In this document: positions 41,396 to 49,282 of the stretch, in pieces
How positions within the stretch are numbered: the first letter of the stretch is position 1
How the letters are laid out: every line of letters begins with the position of its first letter
Assembly (NCBI GenBank): GCA_025356395.1
Contig: JANXTA010000116.1
Location: 1-49,282, forward strand
Source: Betaproteobacteria bacterium
GTDB taxonomy: Bacteria; Pseudomonadota; Gammaproteobacteria; Burkholderiales; Burkholderiaceae_D
Reading direction: 5' to 3'
Length of the DNA: 49,282 bases
Notes under the pieces: model-generated
Told to the model about the DNA's origin: nothing
Database searches by the model: none
What the model saw: only the letters and a program-made list of their open reading frames with translations
Translations under genes and position numbers: made by a program

Positions 41396-42510
41396 GCCGC
41401 GCCCGCCGATCTCAGGCCGTCGACGAATCCGCGCAACTCCGCTGGCAAGGGCGCTGCGAACGTGCGGACCTCGCCACTCTGCGGGTCGACAATCTCGAGA
41501 GCGGCTGCGTGCAGGAACATGCGGCGTAGCGGTACGCGCGGTACGCCGACCGCCACCGGGCGGGTCAGCCGACGGTTCAGCGCGAAGTCACCGTACTTCT
41601 CGTCGCCGAGGATCGGGTGGCCGAGGTGCGCCAGATGCACGCGGATCTGATGCGTGCGGCCGGTCTTGAGCTCGACGTCGAGCAGCGCGAAGTCCCCGTC
41701 GGCGCCGTGGAAGCGTTCGACCAGATTGAAGATGGTGTGGGCAGCCATGCCGTCGGTATCGTTCTTGTCGGCGACACGGACCCGGCGTTCGCCATCGGGC
41801 AGGTTGAATTTGACGAGCGGTGCCCTGACCTGGCGTCGCGCCTCGGGCCACGGGCCGATCACGCCGGCCAGGTAGCGCTTGTGGATGCGGCCTTCGCGCA
41901 GGTGCTCGTGCAACTTGACGAGCGCGCTGCGCTTTTTGGCGATCATCAGCAGACCCGAGGTATCGCGATCGAGGCGATGCACCAGTTCGAGGAAACGTGC
42001 GTCGGGCCGCGCTGCGCGAAGTTGTTCGATGATGCCGAAACTGATTCCGCTGCCACCGTGGACGGCGACGCCCGCCGGCTTGTCCACCACCAGCAAAGCC
42101 TCGTCCTCGTGGACGATGCGCAATGCGATCAGCTTCTCGCGCTTGCCGGCGGCGGTGCGCGCGGCCTCGTCGCTGCTGCGGTCGGCCACCCGCATCGGCG
42201 GAATGCGAAGTACGTCGCCGGTGACCAGGCGACAGGCCGCCTCGACCCGTTTACCGTTGACGCGGACTTCGCCGCCGCGAACGATCCGGTAGATGTGGCT
42301 CTTGGGGACGCCTTTCGCGCGCCGAAACAGATAGTTGTCGAGACGCTGGCCGCCCTCTTCCTCGTCGATCGTCACCTGCGTGACCCGATCGGCCGCCGAG
42401 AACGACTGCGCTTCGACGACCGCCGGCGCGGCCGCGGGTGCGGTCTTCCGGGCAGCCGTCGAAACGGGCCGATCGAGCGATTTGCGAGCGCGTTCGCCTA
42501 AGCCGTTCAT
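41392..42510 (-). CDS. rluC: 23S rRNA pseudouridine synthase RluC (RluA family)
   Basis: 372 residues. An S4-like RNA-binding domain (about residues 48-110, QRLDNYLFRRAKGVPKSHIY) precedes the RluA-type catalytic domain with catalytic Asp in LVHRLDRDTSGLLM and the GRTHQIRVHLAHLG motif. E. coli RluC converts U955, U2504 and U2580 in 23S rRNA. The N-terminal 40 residues are a low-complexity extension. It heads the minus-strand operon and lies divergent from rne, an arrangement conserved in proteobacteria. The ATG is preceded only by a short AGG. Confidence 0.94.
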   Translation of the reverse strand: MNGLGERARKSLDRPVSTAARKTAPAAAPAVVEAQSFSAADRVTQVTIDEEEGGQRLDNYLFRRAKGVPKSHIYRIVRGGEVRVNGKRVEAACRLVTGDVLRIPPMRVADRSSDEAARTAAGKREKLIALRIVHEDEALLVVDKPAGVAVHGGSGISFGIIEQLRAARPDARFLELVHRLDRDTSGLLMIAKKRSALVKLHEHLREGRIHKRYLAGVIGPWPEARRQVRAPLVKFNLPDGERRVRVADKNDTDGMAAHTIFNLVERFHGADGDFALLDVELKTGRTHQIRVHLAHLGHPILGDEKYGDFALNRRLTRPVAVGVPRVPLRRMFLHAAALEIVDPQSGEVRTFAAPLPAELRGFVDGLRSAGAA

Positions 42511-43145
42511 CCTGAACTATAATTTGCGACGTTGTCTGAGCCGGCAGGCCGCGTGGAAGTCGAACTGACGCGGCGGCATCGAGGTTCAGCGACCGGAACA
42601 CCGGTCGTGAGTAACGGCGCCTGACAACGAAAATGCATGTGAAACCACGTGGATGCGCACCCGCCCCAGGGCAACGGCGCTGCAATATGGAGTTTACATG
42701 CCGGTCGTGATGCCCACCGTGACGGGCACACGCGCGAACGTCGTGCGGCATGCAGGGAACGCGCCCAAGCGCGTTTTGGCAGAGCCCGCGATGGATGCGG
42801 AAAGATATGGCGGTCATTCAAGAATCCGTGGAGCGTCGATGGTTGTCGACGCTTCGGCCCGAGTGCGTTGCAACCCGTTCGTCGAATCATCTTCATGATC
42901 ATCGTGGTCTCCTCCAGCCTGTCGTCCGCCTCGCGCCTCTGCGCAGGTGGATCGCCGGAGGCGACTTCATGACGACGAACCGGCCCGCACGCATTCGGCC
43001 AGTGCCCTAGACGTGAGACTTCCGCTGCGGAAGCCGCAGCGACATCCTCTCGTCCGACGGCAATTCCAGCCGCTCTGCCTTTCCTCGCGCTTTTGAAGCA
43101 ATCGTCCGCTGCCGGATGCCAGGCATCCGCGCGCGAGGAGCCTTT
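42511..43145 (+). promoter_or_regulatory. rne promoter and 5' untranslated region with several hairpins
   Basis: 635 bases without a convincing gene. A perfect TATAAT (42518-42523) is the likely rne -10 box with a weak -35, giving a leader of about 615 bases, longer than the roughly 360-base E. coli rne leader that mediates RNase E autoregulation. Visible structures are: an 8-bp stem AGCGTCGA/TCGACGCT (42832-42853); two mutually exclusive hairpins sharing bases, CTTCCG/CGGAAG (43019-43033) and GCTGCGG/CCGCAGC (43024-43040); and a 7-bp stem CGGATGC/GCATCCG (43113-43129) that ends six bases before the GAGGAG ribosome binding site. Short reading frames here have poor codon use. Confidence 0.55.
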
Positions 43146-46100
43146 ATGAAACGCATGTTGTTCAATGCGACGCACGCCGAAGAGCTGCGCGTCGCCATCG
43201 TCGAAGGTCAGAAACTCATCGACCTCGACATCGAAGCCGCTGGTCGTGAACAGCGCAAGTCCAACATCTACAAGGGTGTCATCACCCGCGTCGAGCCCAG
43301 CCTCGAAGCCTGCTTCGTGTCCTACGGCGAAGAACGCCACGGCTTCCTGCCGTTCAAGGAAGTGGCCCGCTCGTATTTCCGTGAAGGCGCCGACCCCAAG
43401 AACGCGACCGTCAAGGAAGCCTGCAAGGAAGGCATGGAGCTGTTCGTCCAGGTCGAGAAGGAAGAGCGCGGCAACAAGGGTGCCGCCCTCACCACCTTCA
43501 TCTCGCTGGCGGGCCGTTACCTGGTCCTGATGCCGAACAACCCGCGCGGCGGTGGCGTATCGCGCCGCGTCGAGGGCGAGGATCGCCAGGAACTGCGCGA
43601 TACGATGGACCAGCTCGAACTGCCCGCGGGCATGAGCATCATCGCGCGCACCGCCGGCATCGGCCGCAGCGCACCCGAGCTGCAGTGGGACCTCAACTAC
43701 CTGATGCAGTTGTGGCGCGCCATCGAAGGCGCCGGCAACTCGCAGAACGGCGCCTTCCTGATCTATCAGGAGTCCAGCCTCGTGATCCGCGCGATCCGCG
43801 ACTACTTCCAGCCGGACATCGGCGAGCTGCTGATCGACACCGACGACGTGTACGAGCAGGCCCACCAGTTCATGTCGCACGTCATGCCCGACATGGTCAA
43901 TCGCGTGAAGCGCTATCGCGACGACGTGCCTTTGTTCTCGCGCTTCCAGATCGAACACCAGATCGAGACCGCGCACTCGCGTACGGTGCCGCTGCCTTCG
44001 GGCGGCGCTATCGTCATCGACCACACCGAGGCGCTGGTCTCGATCGACGTCAACTCGGCCCGCGCCACGCGCGGCGGCGACATCGAGGAGACCGCGACAC
44101 GCACCAACCTCGAAGCCGCCGACGAAGCGGCCCGCCAGATGCGCCTGCGTGACCTCGGCGGTCTGATCGTGATCGACTTCATCGACATGGAGTCGGCGCG
44201 CAACCAGAAGGACGTGGAGCAGCGCCTGAAGGACGGACTGCGCTACGACCGTGCCCGCGTCCAGACCGGCAAGATCAGCCGCTTCGGCCTGATGGAACTG
44301 TCGCGCCAGCGCCTGCGGCCCAGCCTGTCCGAAGGTAGCCACGTGGTCTGCCCGCGCTGCAACGGCACTGGACACATCCGTGACACCGAGTCCTCCGCCC
44401 TGCACGTCCTGCGCATCATCCAGGAAGAGGCGATGAAGGAGAACACGGCCGCCGTTCACACCCAGGTGCCGGTCGAGGTCGCGACCTTCCTGCTCAACGA
44501 GAAGCGCGGCGACATCGCGACCATCGAGGCACGCCTCAAGGTCAACGTCGTCCTGCTGCCGAACAAGAATCTGGACACGCCGCACTACACACTCGAACGC
44601 CTGAAGCACGACGACCCACGCCTTGAGATCACGAAGGCCAGCTACGACATGGTCGAAGCGCCGAGCGAGCCGGACGCCTATCAGAAGAAGCAACTGGTCG
44701 ATCCGAACGCGAAGCCGCGTCAGGAAGCGGTCGTTCGCGGCATCACGCCCGAGCAGCCGGCGCCGATCGTCGAACGAGTGGTCGCGCCGGTCCCCGCGCC
44801 AGCACCGGTCGCCGTGCAACCGATCATCGTCCCGCCCATCGCACCGACCGGATTCCTCGATCGGATCCTGGCCTTCTTCAAGGGCCCGGCCGAGCTGATC
44901 GTGGTCGCGCCGGTCCAGCCCGTCGTGGCACCCGCTGCCGACATCGCGCCCCAGCGCTCCGGTTCCGGCCGTGGCGAAGGCACGCGCGGCGGTCGTGGTG
45001 GACGCGGCGGTCGTGGTTCGCGCGACGGTGCCGAGCGCAGCGAACGCGCCCCCCGTGGCGAGCGTCCCGAGGGAGAACGTGGCGAACGCAAGGCGGCGAG
45101 CGACGACACACCGCGGCCGCCGCGTGCGCCGCGTGGCGAAGGTCGCGGCGAACCGCGCGGCGAAAGCCGTGGCGACCAGCCGTCCGAGAATCGTCGACTC
45201 CCGCGCGGCCCGAAGCCGGAAACCGCAGTCGAGGCTGACGGCGTGCCGCGCGAGAAATCCGAGCGTGGCGATCGTGGTCGCCGGCCGCGCGGCGAGCGTC
45301 GTCCGCCTTCCGACGTGATCGGCTCGGAAGCGCCGGCGGAGCGGCAAGCTTCGCAAAGCCGGGACGCGCCGGTCGCGGTGCAGCCTGAGACCCTGGAGCT
45401 CCTGACCCCGACCTTCCCGACCGACATTGCCGCGCTGGGCATCACGGTGCAGGGCGTCGACGAGGAAGCCACGGCCGACGGCGAGGAAGGCGGCGGCGAG
45501 GCAGGCGTCGATGGAGTGGGTATAGGCCCGGCCGGTACCGGTCGTCGACGTCGTCGTGGCGGTCGAGGACGCAATCGCCGCGAGCGTGGCGATGGCGAAG
45601 GCGAAAGCACGCCGGAAGGTGCTCTTGCTGCCGACGAGTTCGGCGAGCAGGCTCCGCTCTCGACGCACGAAGTCGCCCTGTCGGCAATCGAATCGTCGAC
45701 GCCTTCGGAGATGCCGCTGTCGATGATGCCGGTTGAGGAAACTCCCCTGCTGGTCGAACCGGAAACGCCGTTCGTCGACCTGCAACCCGTCGAGGCCGAG
45801 GCCGTCGTCGTGCACGACACGGCGGCCGCCTTCACGGATATCGTCCCCGAAGACTCGTCGGCGCCGATCGTCGGCGAGACCGATGCGATCAAGGTGATGG
45901 AGACGCTGCCGTCGGCACCCGTGGTCGAGAAGGTCGAACCGTTGCAGATTGCCGATCCGGACGATTCGCTGATCAGCAAGGCCATGGCTTCGACACCGGC
46001 GCCCGTGCCGATCGTGCCGCCCGCCAAGCCTGTCGATCTGCAGAGCGTGCTTTCGAACGCCGGCCTACAACTGGTGAACACCGATGCGAGCAAACTTGAG

Positions 46101-46217
46101 AACGTGCGGGCCGAGATCGCGCACGCCGCGCAGCCGGCTCGTCCGGCGCGCGAGCGCAAGCGAGTCGCGCCTCCACAGGCCGAGTCGCTCGCGCAGGTCG
46201 AGACGCGCAAGCACTGA
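43146..46217 (+). CDS. rne: Ribonuclease E
   Basis: 1023 residues, the central mRNA-decay endonuclease and degradosome scaffold. The N-terminus MKRMLFNATHAEELRVAIV and S1 domain (about 38-120) are typical. The DNase I-like catalytic region has VSIDVNSARATRGGD and LIVIDFIDMES, and the zinc link is CPRCNGTGH. The catalytic half ends near residue 510. The C-terminal half is disordered: an Arg/Gly-rich RNA-binding region (about 610-730), an acidic stretch, a second Arg-rich patch (about 800-815) and a basic end. GAGGAG stands five bases before the ATG. Autoregulation through the long leader is inferred from E. coli. Confidence 0.96.
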   Translation: MKRMLFNATHAEELRVAIVEGQKLIDLDIEAAGREQRKSNIYKGVITRVEPSLEACFVSYGEERHGFLPFKEVARSYFREGADPKNATVKEACKEGMELFVQVEKEERGNKGAALTTFISLAGRYLVLMPNNPRGGGVSRRVEGEDRQELRDTMDQLELPAGMSIIARTAGIGRSAPELQWDLNYLMQLWRAIEGAGNSQNGAFLIYQESSLVIRAIRDYFQPDIGELLIDTDDVYEQAHQFMSHVMPDMVNRVKRYRDDVPLFSRFQIEHQIETAHSRTVPLPSGGAIVIDHTEALVSIDVNSARATRGGDIEETATRTNLEAADEAARQMRLRDLGGLIVIDFIDMESARNQKDVEQRLKDGLRYDRARVQTGKISRFGLMELSRQRLRPSLSEGSHVVCPRCNGTGHIRDTESSALHVLRIIQEEAMKENTAAVHTQVPVEVATFLLNEKRGDIATIEARLKVNVVLLPNKNLDTPHYTLERLKHDDPRLEITKASYDMVEAPSEPDAYQKKQLVDPNAKPRQEAVVRGITPEQPAPIVERVVAPVPAPAPVAVQPIIVPPIAPTGFLDRILAFFKGPAELIVVAPVQPVVAPAADIAPQRSGSGRGEGTRGGRGGRGGRGSRDGAERSERAPRGERPEGERGERKAASDDTPRPPRAPRGEGRGEPRGESRGDQPSENRRLPRGPKPETAVEADGVPREKSERGDRGRRPRGERRPPSDVIGSEAPAERQASQSRDAPVAVQPETLELLTPTFPTDIAALGITVQGVDEEATADGEEGGGEAGVDGVGIGPAGTGRRRRRGGRGRNRRERGDGEGESTPEGALAADEFGEQAPLSTHEVALSAIESSTPSEMPLSMMPVEETPLLVEPETPFVDLQPVEAEAVVVHDTAAAFTDIVPEDSSAPIVGETDAIKVMETLPSAPVVEKVEPLQIADPDDSLISKAMASTPAPVPIVPPAKPVDLQSVLSNAGLQLVNTDASKLENVRAEIAHAAQPARPARERKRVAPPQAESLAQVETRKH

Positions 46218-46251
46218 GCGCGCCTGCAATCGATGAAGGGTTTTCCGCGTC

Positions 46252-47118
46252 ATGGTGATCCAGGCCACGCCCGAACTGCTGCGATGGGTTGACGACCAGC
46301 TCGGCCGGGGTTGCGATCCCGCCGAGATGATCGACTCGATGGTGACGGTCGGCCACACGCGCGCCTTCGCGGAAGGCATGCTCGGCAAGGCCTCCGGCAA
46401 GACGCGATTCAAAGGGAGCCAGGCCGCGGCGGATGCCGCGGCCGACGCACTCAACGAAGTTCCTGAACCGTTGCCGGCCCCGCTGGCATCGGGCACGAGC
46501 ACGATCGTCGTCGACGGTCACCGCGTCGAGATCCTCGTCAACCTGCATCACCCGCGCATCGTCGTCTTCGGCAACCTGCTGACGGACGCCGAGTGCGACG
46601 CCCTGATCGAGGCGTCGCGCCCCAAGCTCGCACGATCCGAGACGGTCAACCGCGCCAACGGCGGGACCGAACTCAACGAGGCCCGGACCAGCGAAGGGAC
46701 CTATTTCTTCCACGATGCGTCGCCGCTGCTGGAGACGATCAATCGCCGGATCGCGCAGGTGACGCGCTGGCCGCTCGCCAACGGCGAGCCGCTACAGATC
46801 CTGCATTACGGCATCGGGGCCGAGTACCAGCCGCACTACGACTATTTCTCGCTCGAGGATGCCGGGACGAGCACCCTGCTTCAGCACGGCGGCCAGCGCG
46901 TCGCCACGCTGATCACCTACCTCAACACACCCGAGGCCGGCGGCGCGACGGTGTTTCCCGATGTCGGCCTGGAAGTCGCGCCGATTCGTGGCAACGCCGT
47001 GTTTTTCGCCTACGAGAGCCCGACGCCGGCCAGTCGCACGTTGCACGGCGGCACGCCGGTGGTGGCCGGCGAAAAATGGATCGCTACCCGCTGGATGCGC
47101 GAGAACGTCTACGCATGA
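46252..47118 (+). CDS. 2-oxoglutarate/Fe(II) dioxygenase, prolyl 4-hydroxylase-like
   Basis: 288 residues. The iron site is His195 and Asp197 (YQPHYDYF) with His265 (RTLHGG), and Lys275 in [11 protein letters not shown] should bind 2-oxoglutarate, the P4H-type arrangement. An N-terminal helical region (1-70) precedes the jelly-roll. Bacterial P4H-like proteins hydroxylate prolines in proteins such as EF-Tu, or act on free or peptide substrates; the target here is unknown. It follows rne by 34 bases, and its stop codon overlaps the moaA ATG (ATGA), so it is translationally coupled to molybdenum cofactor synthesis. Confidence 0.9.
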   Translation: MVIQATPELLRWVDDQLGRGCDPAEMIDSMVTVGHTRAFAEGMLGKASGKTRFKGSQAAADAAADALNEVPEPLPAPLASGTSTIVVDGHRVEILVNLHHPRIVVFGNLLTDAECDALIEASRPKLARSETVNRANGGTELNEARTSEGTYFFHDASPLLETINRRIAQVTRWPLANGEPLQILHYGIGAEYQPHYDYFSLEDAGTSTLLQHGGQRVATLITYLNTPEAGGATVFPDVGLEVAPIRGNAVFFAYESPTPASRTLHGGTPVVAGEKWIATRWMRENVYA

Positions 47119-48245
47119 ACACCGACGGGACGCGCGCCATCATCCCCATCGTCGACCGGCGCAGCCAGCCGGAGACCATCGATCTCGCGAGGCCGCTGGT
47201 CCTGGACCGCGGGCTGCGCGACACCCGCGGCCGGCCGCTCCACGACCTGCGGATCTCGGTCACGGATCGCTGCAACTTCCGTTGCACATACTGCATGCCG
47301 AAGGATGTCTTCGACCGTGACCACCGCTATCTGCCGCACCACGACCTGCTGACCTTCGAGGAGATCGAGCGCCTGGCCCGCGCGTTCGTGACCCTCGGCG
47401 TCGAGAAGATCCGTCTGACCGGCGGCGAGCCGCTGCTGCGCAAGAACATCGAGGCCCTGATCGGCATGCTGTCGACGATCGAGTTGCCGAAGCTCGATGG
47501 AGAGAGCCCGCGGCCGCTGGACCTGACCCTGACCACCAATGGTTCGCTGCTGCGCCAGAAGGCGACGGTGCTCAAGGCTGCCGGATTGAAGCGTTTGACG
47601 GTCAGCCTGGACGCGCTCGACGACGCGCGCTTTCGCGCGATGAACGACGTCGACTTCCCGGTGGCGGACGTGCTCGACGGGATCGATGCCGCGACCGAAG
47701 CCGGCCTCGGCCCGGTCAAGGTCAACATGGTCGTCAAGCGCAGCGTCAACGACGACCAGATCGAGGCGATGGCGCGACGCTTTCGCGGCACCGGCCACAT
47801 CCTGCGGTTCATCGAGTTCATGGATGTCGGCGCGTCCAACGGCTGGAAACTGGATGAAGTGGTGCCCAGCGCCGAACTGGTCCGGCGCATCGACGCCATC
47901 CTGCCGATCTCGCCTGTCCCCGCGAACTATGCGGGCGAGGTGGCCGAGCGCTGGCGCTACCGCGACGGCAGCGGCGAGATCGGCTTCATCTCCAGCGTGA
48001 CCCAGGCGTTCTGCGGTGCGTGCTCGCGCGCCCGCATCTCGCCCGAAGGTAGTCTGTACACCTGCCTGTTCGCGAACCGCGGATCGGACCTGCGCCATTG
48101 GGTTAGATCGAGCTCGTCGGACGATTTGCTGACGCGAGCCATCGCGTCGGTCTGGTCGGCGCGCACCGACCGCTACTCGGAATTGCGTGGCAGATCCGCG
48201 ACATTGGGTGGCGAAAAGATAGAAATGTCTTACATCGGCGGCTGA
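47115..48245 (+). CDS. moaA: GTP 3',8-cyclase, molybdenum cofactor synthesis
   Basis: 376-residue radical-SAM enzyme performing the first step of molybdopterin synthesis. The SAM cluster is CNFRCTYC (Cys53, Cys57, Cys60) in [16 protein letters not shown], the second cluster is formed by the C-terminal [14 protein letters not shown] and YTCLF cysteines, and the chain ends in the functional Gly-Gly pair. Length is slightly above the usual 330-370 because of an N-terminal extension of about 40 residues. The ATG overlaps the oxygenase stop. A molybdoenzyme (YedY-like) exists 43 kb upstream in the window, but no other moa/moe gene is adjacent. Confidence 0.95.
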   Translation: MNTDGTRAIIPIVDRRSQPETIDLARPLVLDRGLRDTRGRPLHDLRISVTDRCNFRCTYCMPKDVFDRDHRYLPHHDLLTFEEIERLARAFVTLGVEKIRLTGGEPLLRKNIEALIGMLSTIELPKLDGESPRPLDLTLTTNGSLLRQKATVLKAAGLKRLTVSLDALDDARFRAMNDVDFPVADVLDGIDAATEAGLGPVKVNMVVKRSVNDDQIEAMARRFRGTGHILRFIEFMDVGASNGWKLDEVVPSAELVRRIDAILPISPVPANYAGEVAERWRYRDGSGEIGFISSVTQAFCGACSRARISPEGSLYTCLFANRGSDLRHWVRSSSSDDLLTRAIASVWSARTDRYSELRGRSATLGGEKIEMSYIGG

Positions 48246-48466
48246 CAAAACCGTAGTTGCTGCTACGCAACTACAACACTTTCCCTCGATTGAACAACAA
48301 TGTATCGCACGAGGTAAATCACGTAGGCCTCTGTTTATAAAGCATTCTGGAAAATTCGATGGAGTGAGCAAACCTTACTTGTTGCAAATTTCGGCCTTTG
48401 TGACCATTCATCAATCTGTAAGATCGCGTAACGACACTCGCGGCTTTAAAGACGGATGAATTCTCG
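48246..48466 (+). promoter_or_regulatory. moaA-exbD intergenic region: hairpin and candidate promoter
   Basis: 221 AT-rich bases, unlike the surrounding GC-rich DNA. A perfect 8-bp stem GTAGTTGC (48253-48260) / GCAACTAC (48267-48274) with a 6-base loop follows the moaA stop and could end its transcript, although the T-run is poor. TTTGTG (48397-48402) and TAAGAT (48419-48424), 16 bases apart, are a plausible promoter for exbD-tonB. I found no clear Fur box. Confidence 0.45.
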
Positions 48467-48877
48467 ATGAGGCACTGGCAAATACCGAAGAAAGCGAAGG
48501 CGCGCATCGAGATCATTCCCATGATCGACGTGATGATGTTTCTGCTCGTTTTCTTCGTCCTGATCAGCATCAACGTCATCCCGGCCCTCGGCGTCAAGAC
48601 GGTCCTCCCGTCTTCCGAGCAGGCGCAGGACATCAAGTCGGTCGTCAACGCGCTCGTCACGCTCGGCAAGAACGACGAACTGCAGCTCAACGGCAAGACC
48701 ATCGCGCTGGAACAGCTCGCGCCGTCGATCCACGCCCTGGAGCGGCCCGACAACAAGGTTGCCGTCATCGTCAACAGCGACAAGGGCGTTGAGGTCCAGC
48801 GCCTGATCGATGTGATGGATGCGTTGAAGGGGAATGGCTTCGCCTCGTTCTCCATCGCGTCCAAGAAGAAGTCCTGA
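48467..48877 (+). CDS. exbD: ExbD/TolR family biopolymer transport protein
   Basis: 136 residues. One N-terminal transmembrane helix (about 19-40) carries Asp21 in IEIIPMIDVMMFLLVFFVL, the residue that couples to the proton gradient (Asp25 in E. coli ExbD). A periplasmic domain follows (about 45-130). It forms a motor with ExbB and TonB that energises outer-membrane transporters. The exbB gene is not between moaA and this gene, so it must lie elsewhere or downstream of the window. The tonB-like gene starts 12 bases later. Confidence 0.92.
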   Translation: MRHWQIPKKAKARIEIIPMIDVMMFLLVFFVLISINVIPALGVKTVLPSSEQAQDIKSVVNALVTLGKNDELQLNGKTIALEQLAPSIHALERPDNKVAVIVNSDKGVEVQRLIDVMDALKGNGFASFSIASKKKS

Positions 48878-48889
48878 GCCCACTGGACG

Positions 48890-49282
48890 ATGGCATTTTT
48901 CTACAGGCACCGGAACGTTCCGGCAAGCGCTGCTGCCTGCGCGGTGGTTGCGCTGGCGATCTTCTCGCAGACACACCGCTTTGCGCCGATCCGGAAACAA
49001 AATCCGGAAGAGCCGGTAACGGTCACGCTGGTGGAGTTGCCGCCACCACCGCCAGTGGCCGTCCCCCCGCCGCCGGTTCCCTCACCTCCACGGCCGTCTC
49101 CGACACCGCCGCTCCCGCGGCCGGAAGCGAAGCCAACGCCGGCACCCACGCCGAACCCGATCCCGGTCGCGAAACAGGAACCGCCGCCACCGCCGGCGGC
49201 CCCTTCACCGCCGCCACCGCCGACGCCACCTCCGCCCGCACCGTTGGCGCCACCCGCCCCGCCGGTCGCGCCGGTTGCCGAC
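48890..49282 (+). CDS. TonB-like protein, N-terminal part (cut by window end)
   Basis: 131 codons visible, open at the right edge. After a short N-terminal hydrophobic anchor (about residues 10-26) comes the VTVTLVELPPPP motif that begins many TonB periplasmic domains. It is followed by at least 80 residues of Pro-rich linker with PP, PxP and KPxP units, which spans the periplasm. The globular C-terminal domain lies outside the window. The gene follows exbD by 12 bases. The anchor is less hydrophobic than in classic TonB, and the exact family cannot be settled without the C-terminus. Confidence 0.8.
   Translation, partial: MAFFYRHRNVPASAAACAVVALAIFSQTHRFAPIRKQNPEEPVTVTLVELPPPPPVAVPPPPVPSPPRPSPTPPLPRPEAKPTPAPTPNPIPVAKQEPPPPPAAPSPPPPPTPPPPAPLAPPAPPVAPVAD

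Noticed and set aside
42507-45815. 1102-codon open frame antisense to rne
   Set aside because: It mirrors the codon bias of rne in high-GC DNA, has low-complexity His/Arg/Asp-rich translation and no recognisable domain; rne itself is certain.
49000-49282. Simple-sequence (CCG/CCA) repeat as a separate element
   Set aside because: It encodes the Pro-rich linker of the TonB-like protein in an open frame and has no fixed repeat unit.

Overview
The window is high-GC bacterial DNA, almost entirely coding, with short intergenic gaps and many start/stop overlaps (ATGA, GTGA). The housekeeping gene order (yebC-purD-hemF-nadD-rsfS-rlmH-maf-rng, and rluC-HAD-Rieske-S49 peptidase divergent from rne) and the protein families point to a betaproteobacterium, most likely Burkholderiales or a close relative. 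This is inferred from gene order and protein similarity recalled from memory, not from a search. No rRNA, tRNA, CRISPR array, insertion sequence or prophage gene was recognised.

Layout: (1) 1-2.4 kb, a minus-strand pair of acyl-CoA dehydrogenases (PimD/PimC type), the first running off the left edge. (2) 2.4-7.1 kb, minus strand: DUF1178 protein, acyl-CoA thioesterase, then a compact redox/stress block made of a YedY-like molybdopterin oxidoreductase, its cytochrome b561-type partner, a DUF1223 thioredoxin-fold protein, a small zinc-finger anti-sigma factor, an ECF sigma factor and a DUF4136 lipoprotein. (3) 7.3-22.3 kb, metabolism and transport: pepN, fbp, a secreted hypothetical protein, an MFS and a DMT transporter flanking a quinone oxidoreductase, a DadA-type dehydrogenase, a large FecR/DUF6600 secreted protein, a TAP-like lipoprotein hydrolase and a NatAB-type ABC exporter. 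(4) 22.3-31 kb, a HerA-like ATPase and the eight-gene yebC-to-rng run.

(5) 31.1-39.2 kb is the most interesting part, a light-related island inserted between rng and the rluC block. It holds a MerR/LitR-like regulator with a degenerate or absent B12 site, a divergent DUF393 variant, a possible 40-residue membrane peptide, two tandem fasciclin (FAS1) proteins, a green-type proteorhodopsin proton pump, a natural CrtI-CrtB fusion, lycopene cyclase CrtY, and the Blh beta-carotene cleaving enzyme. Together crtIB, crtY and blh take GGPP through phytoene, lycopene and beta-carotene to retinal, the chromophore of the rhodopsin. GGPP synthase (crtE) and a carotenoid hydroxylase are not here. The rhodopsin keeps Trp at the position where carotenoid-antenna rhodopsins have Gly, which fits a retinal-only system.

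(6) 39.3-49.3 kb: a minus-strand operon rluC-HAD phosphatase-Rieske protein-S49 peptidase; a 635-base untranslated region with several hairpins in front of RNase E; a prolyl-4-hydroxylase-like oxygenase overlapping moaA; and an exbD-tonB pair, with tonB cut by the right edge. Molybdenum-cofactor synthesis (moaA) and a molybdoenzyme (YedY-like) are both present but not adjacent.
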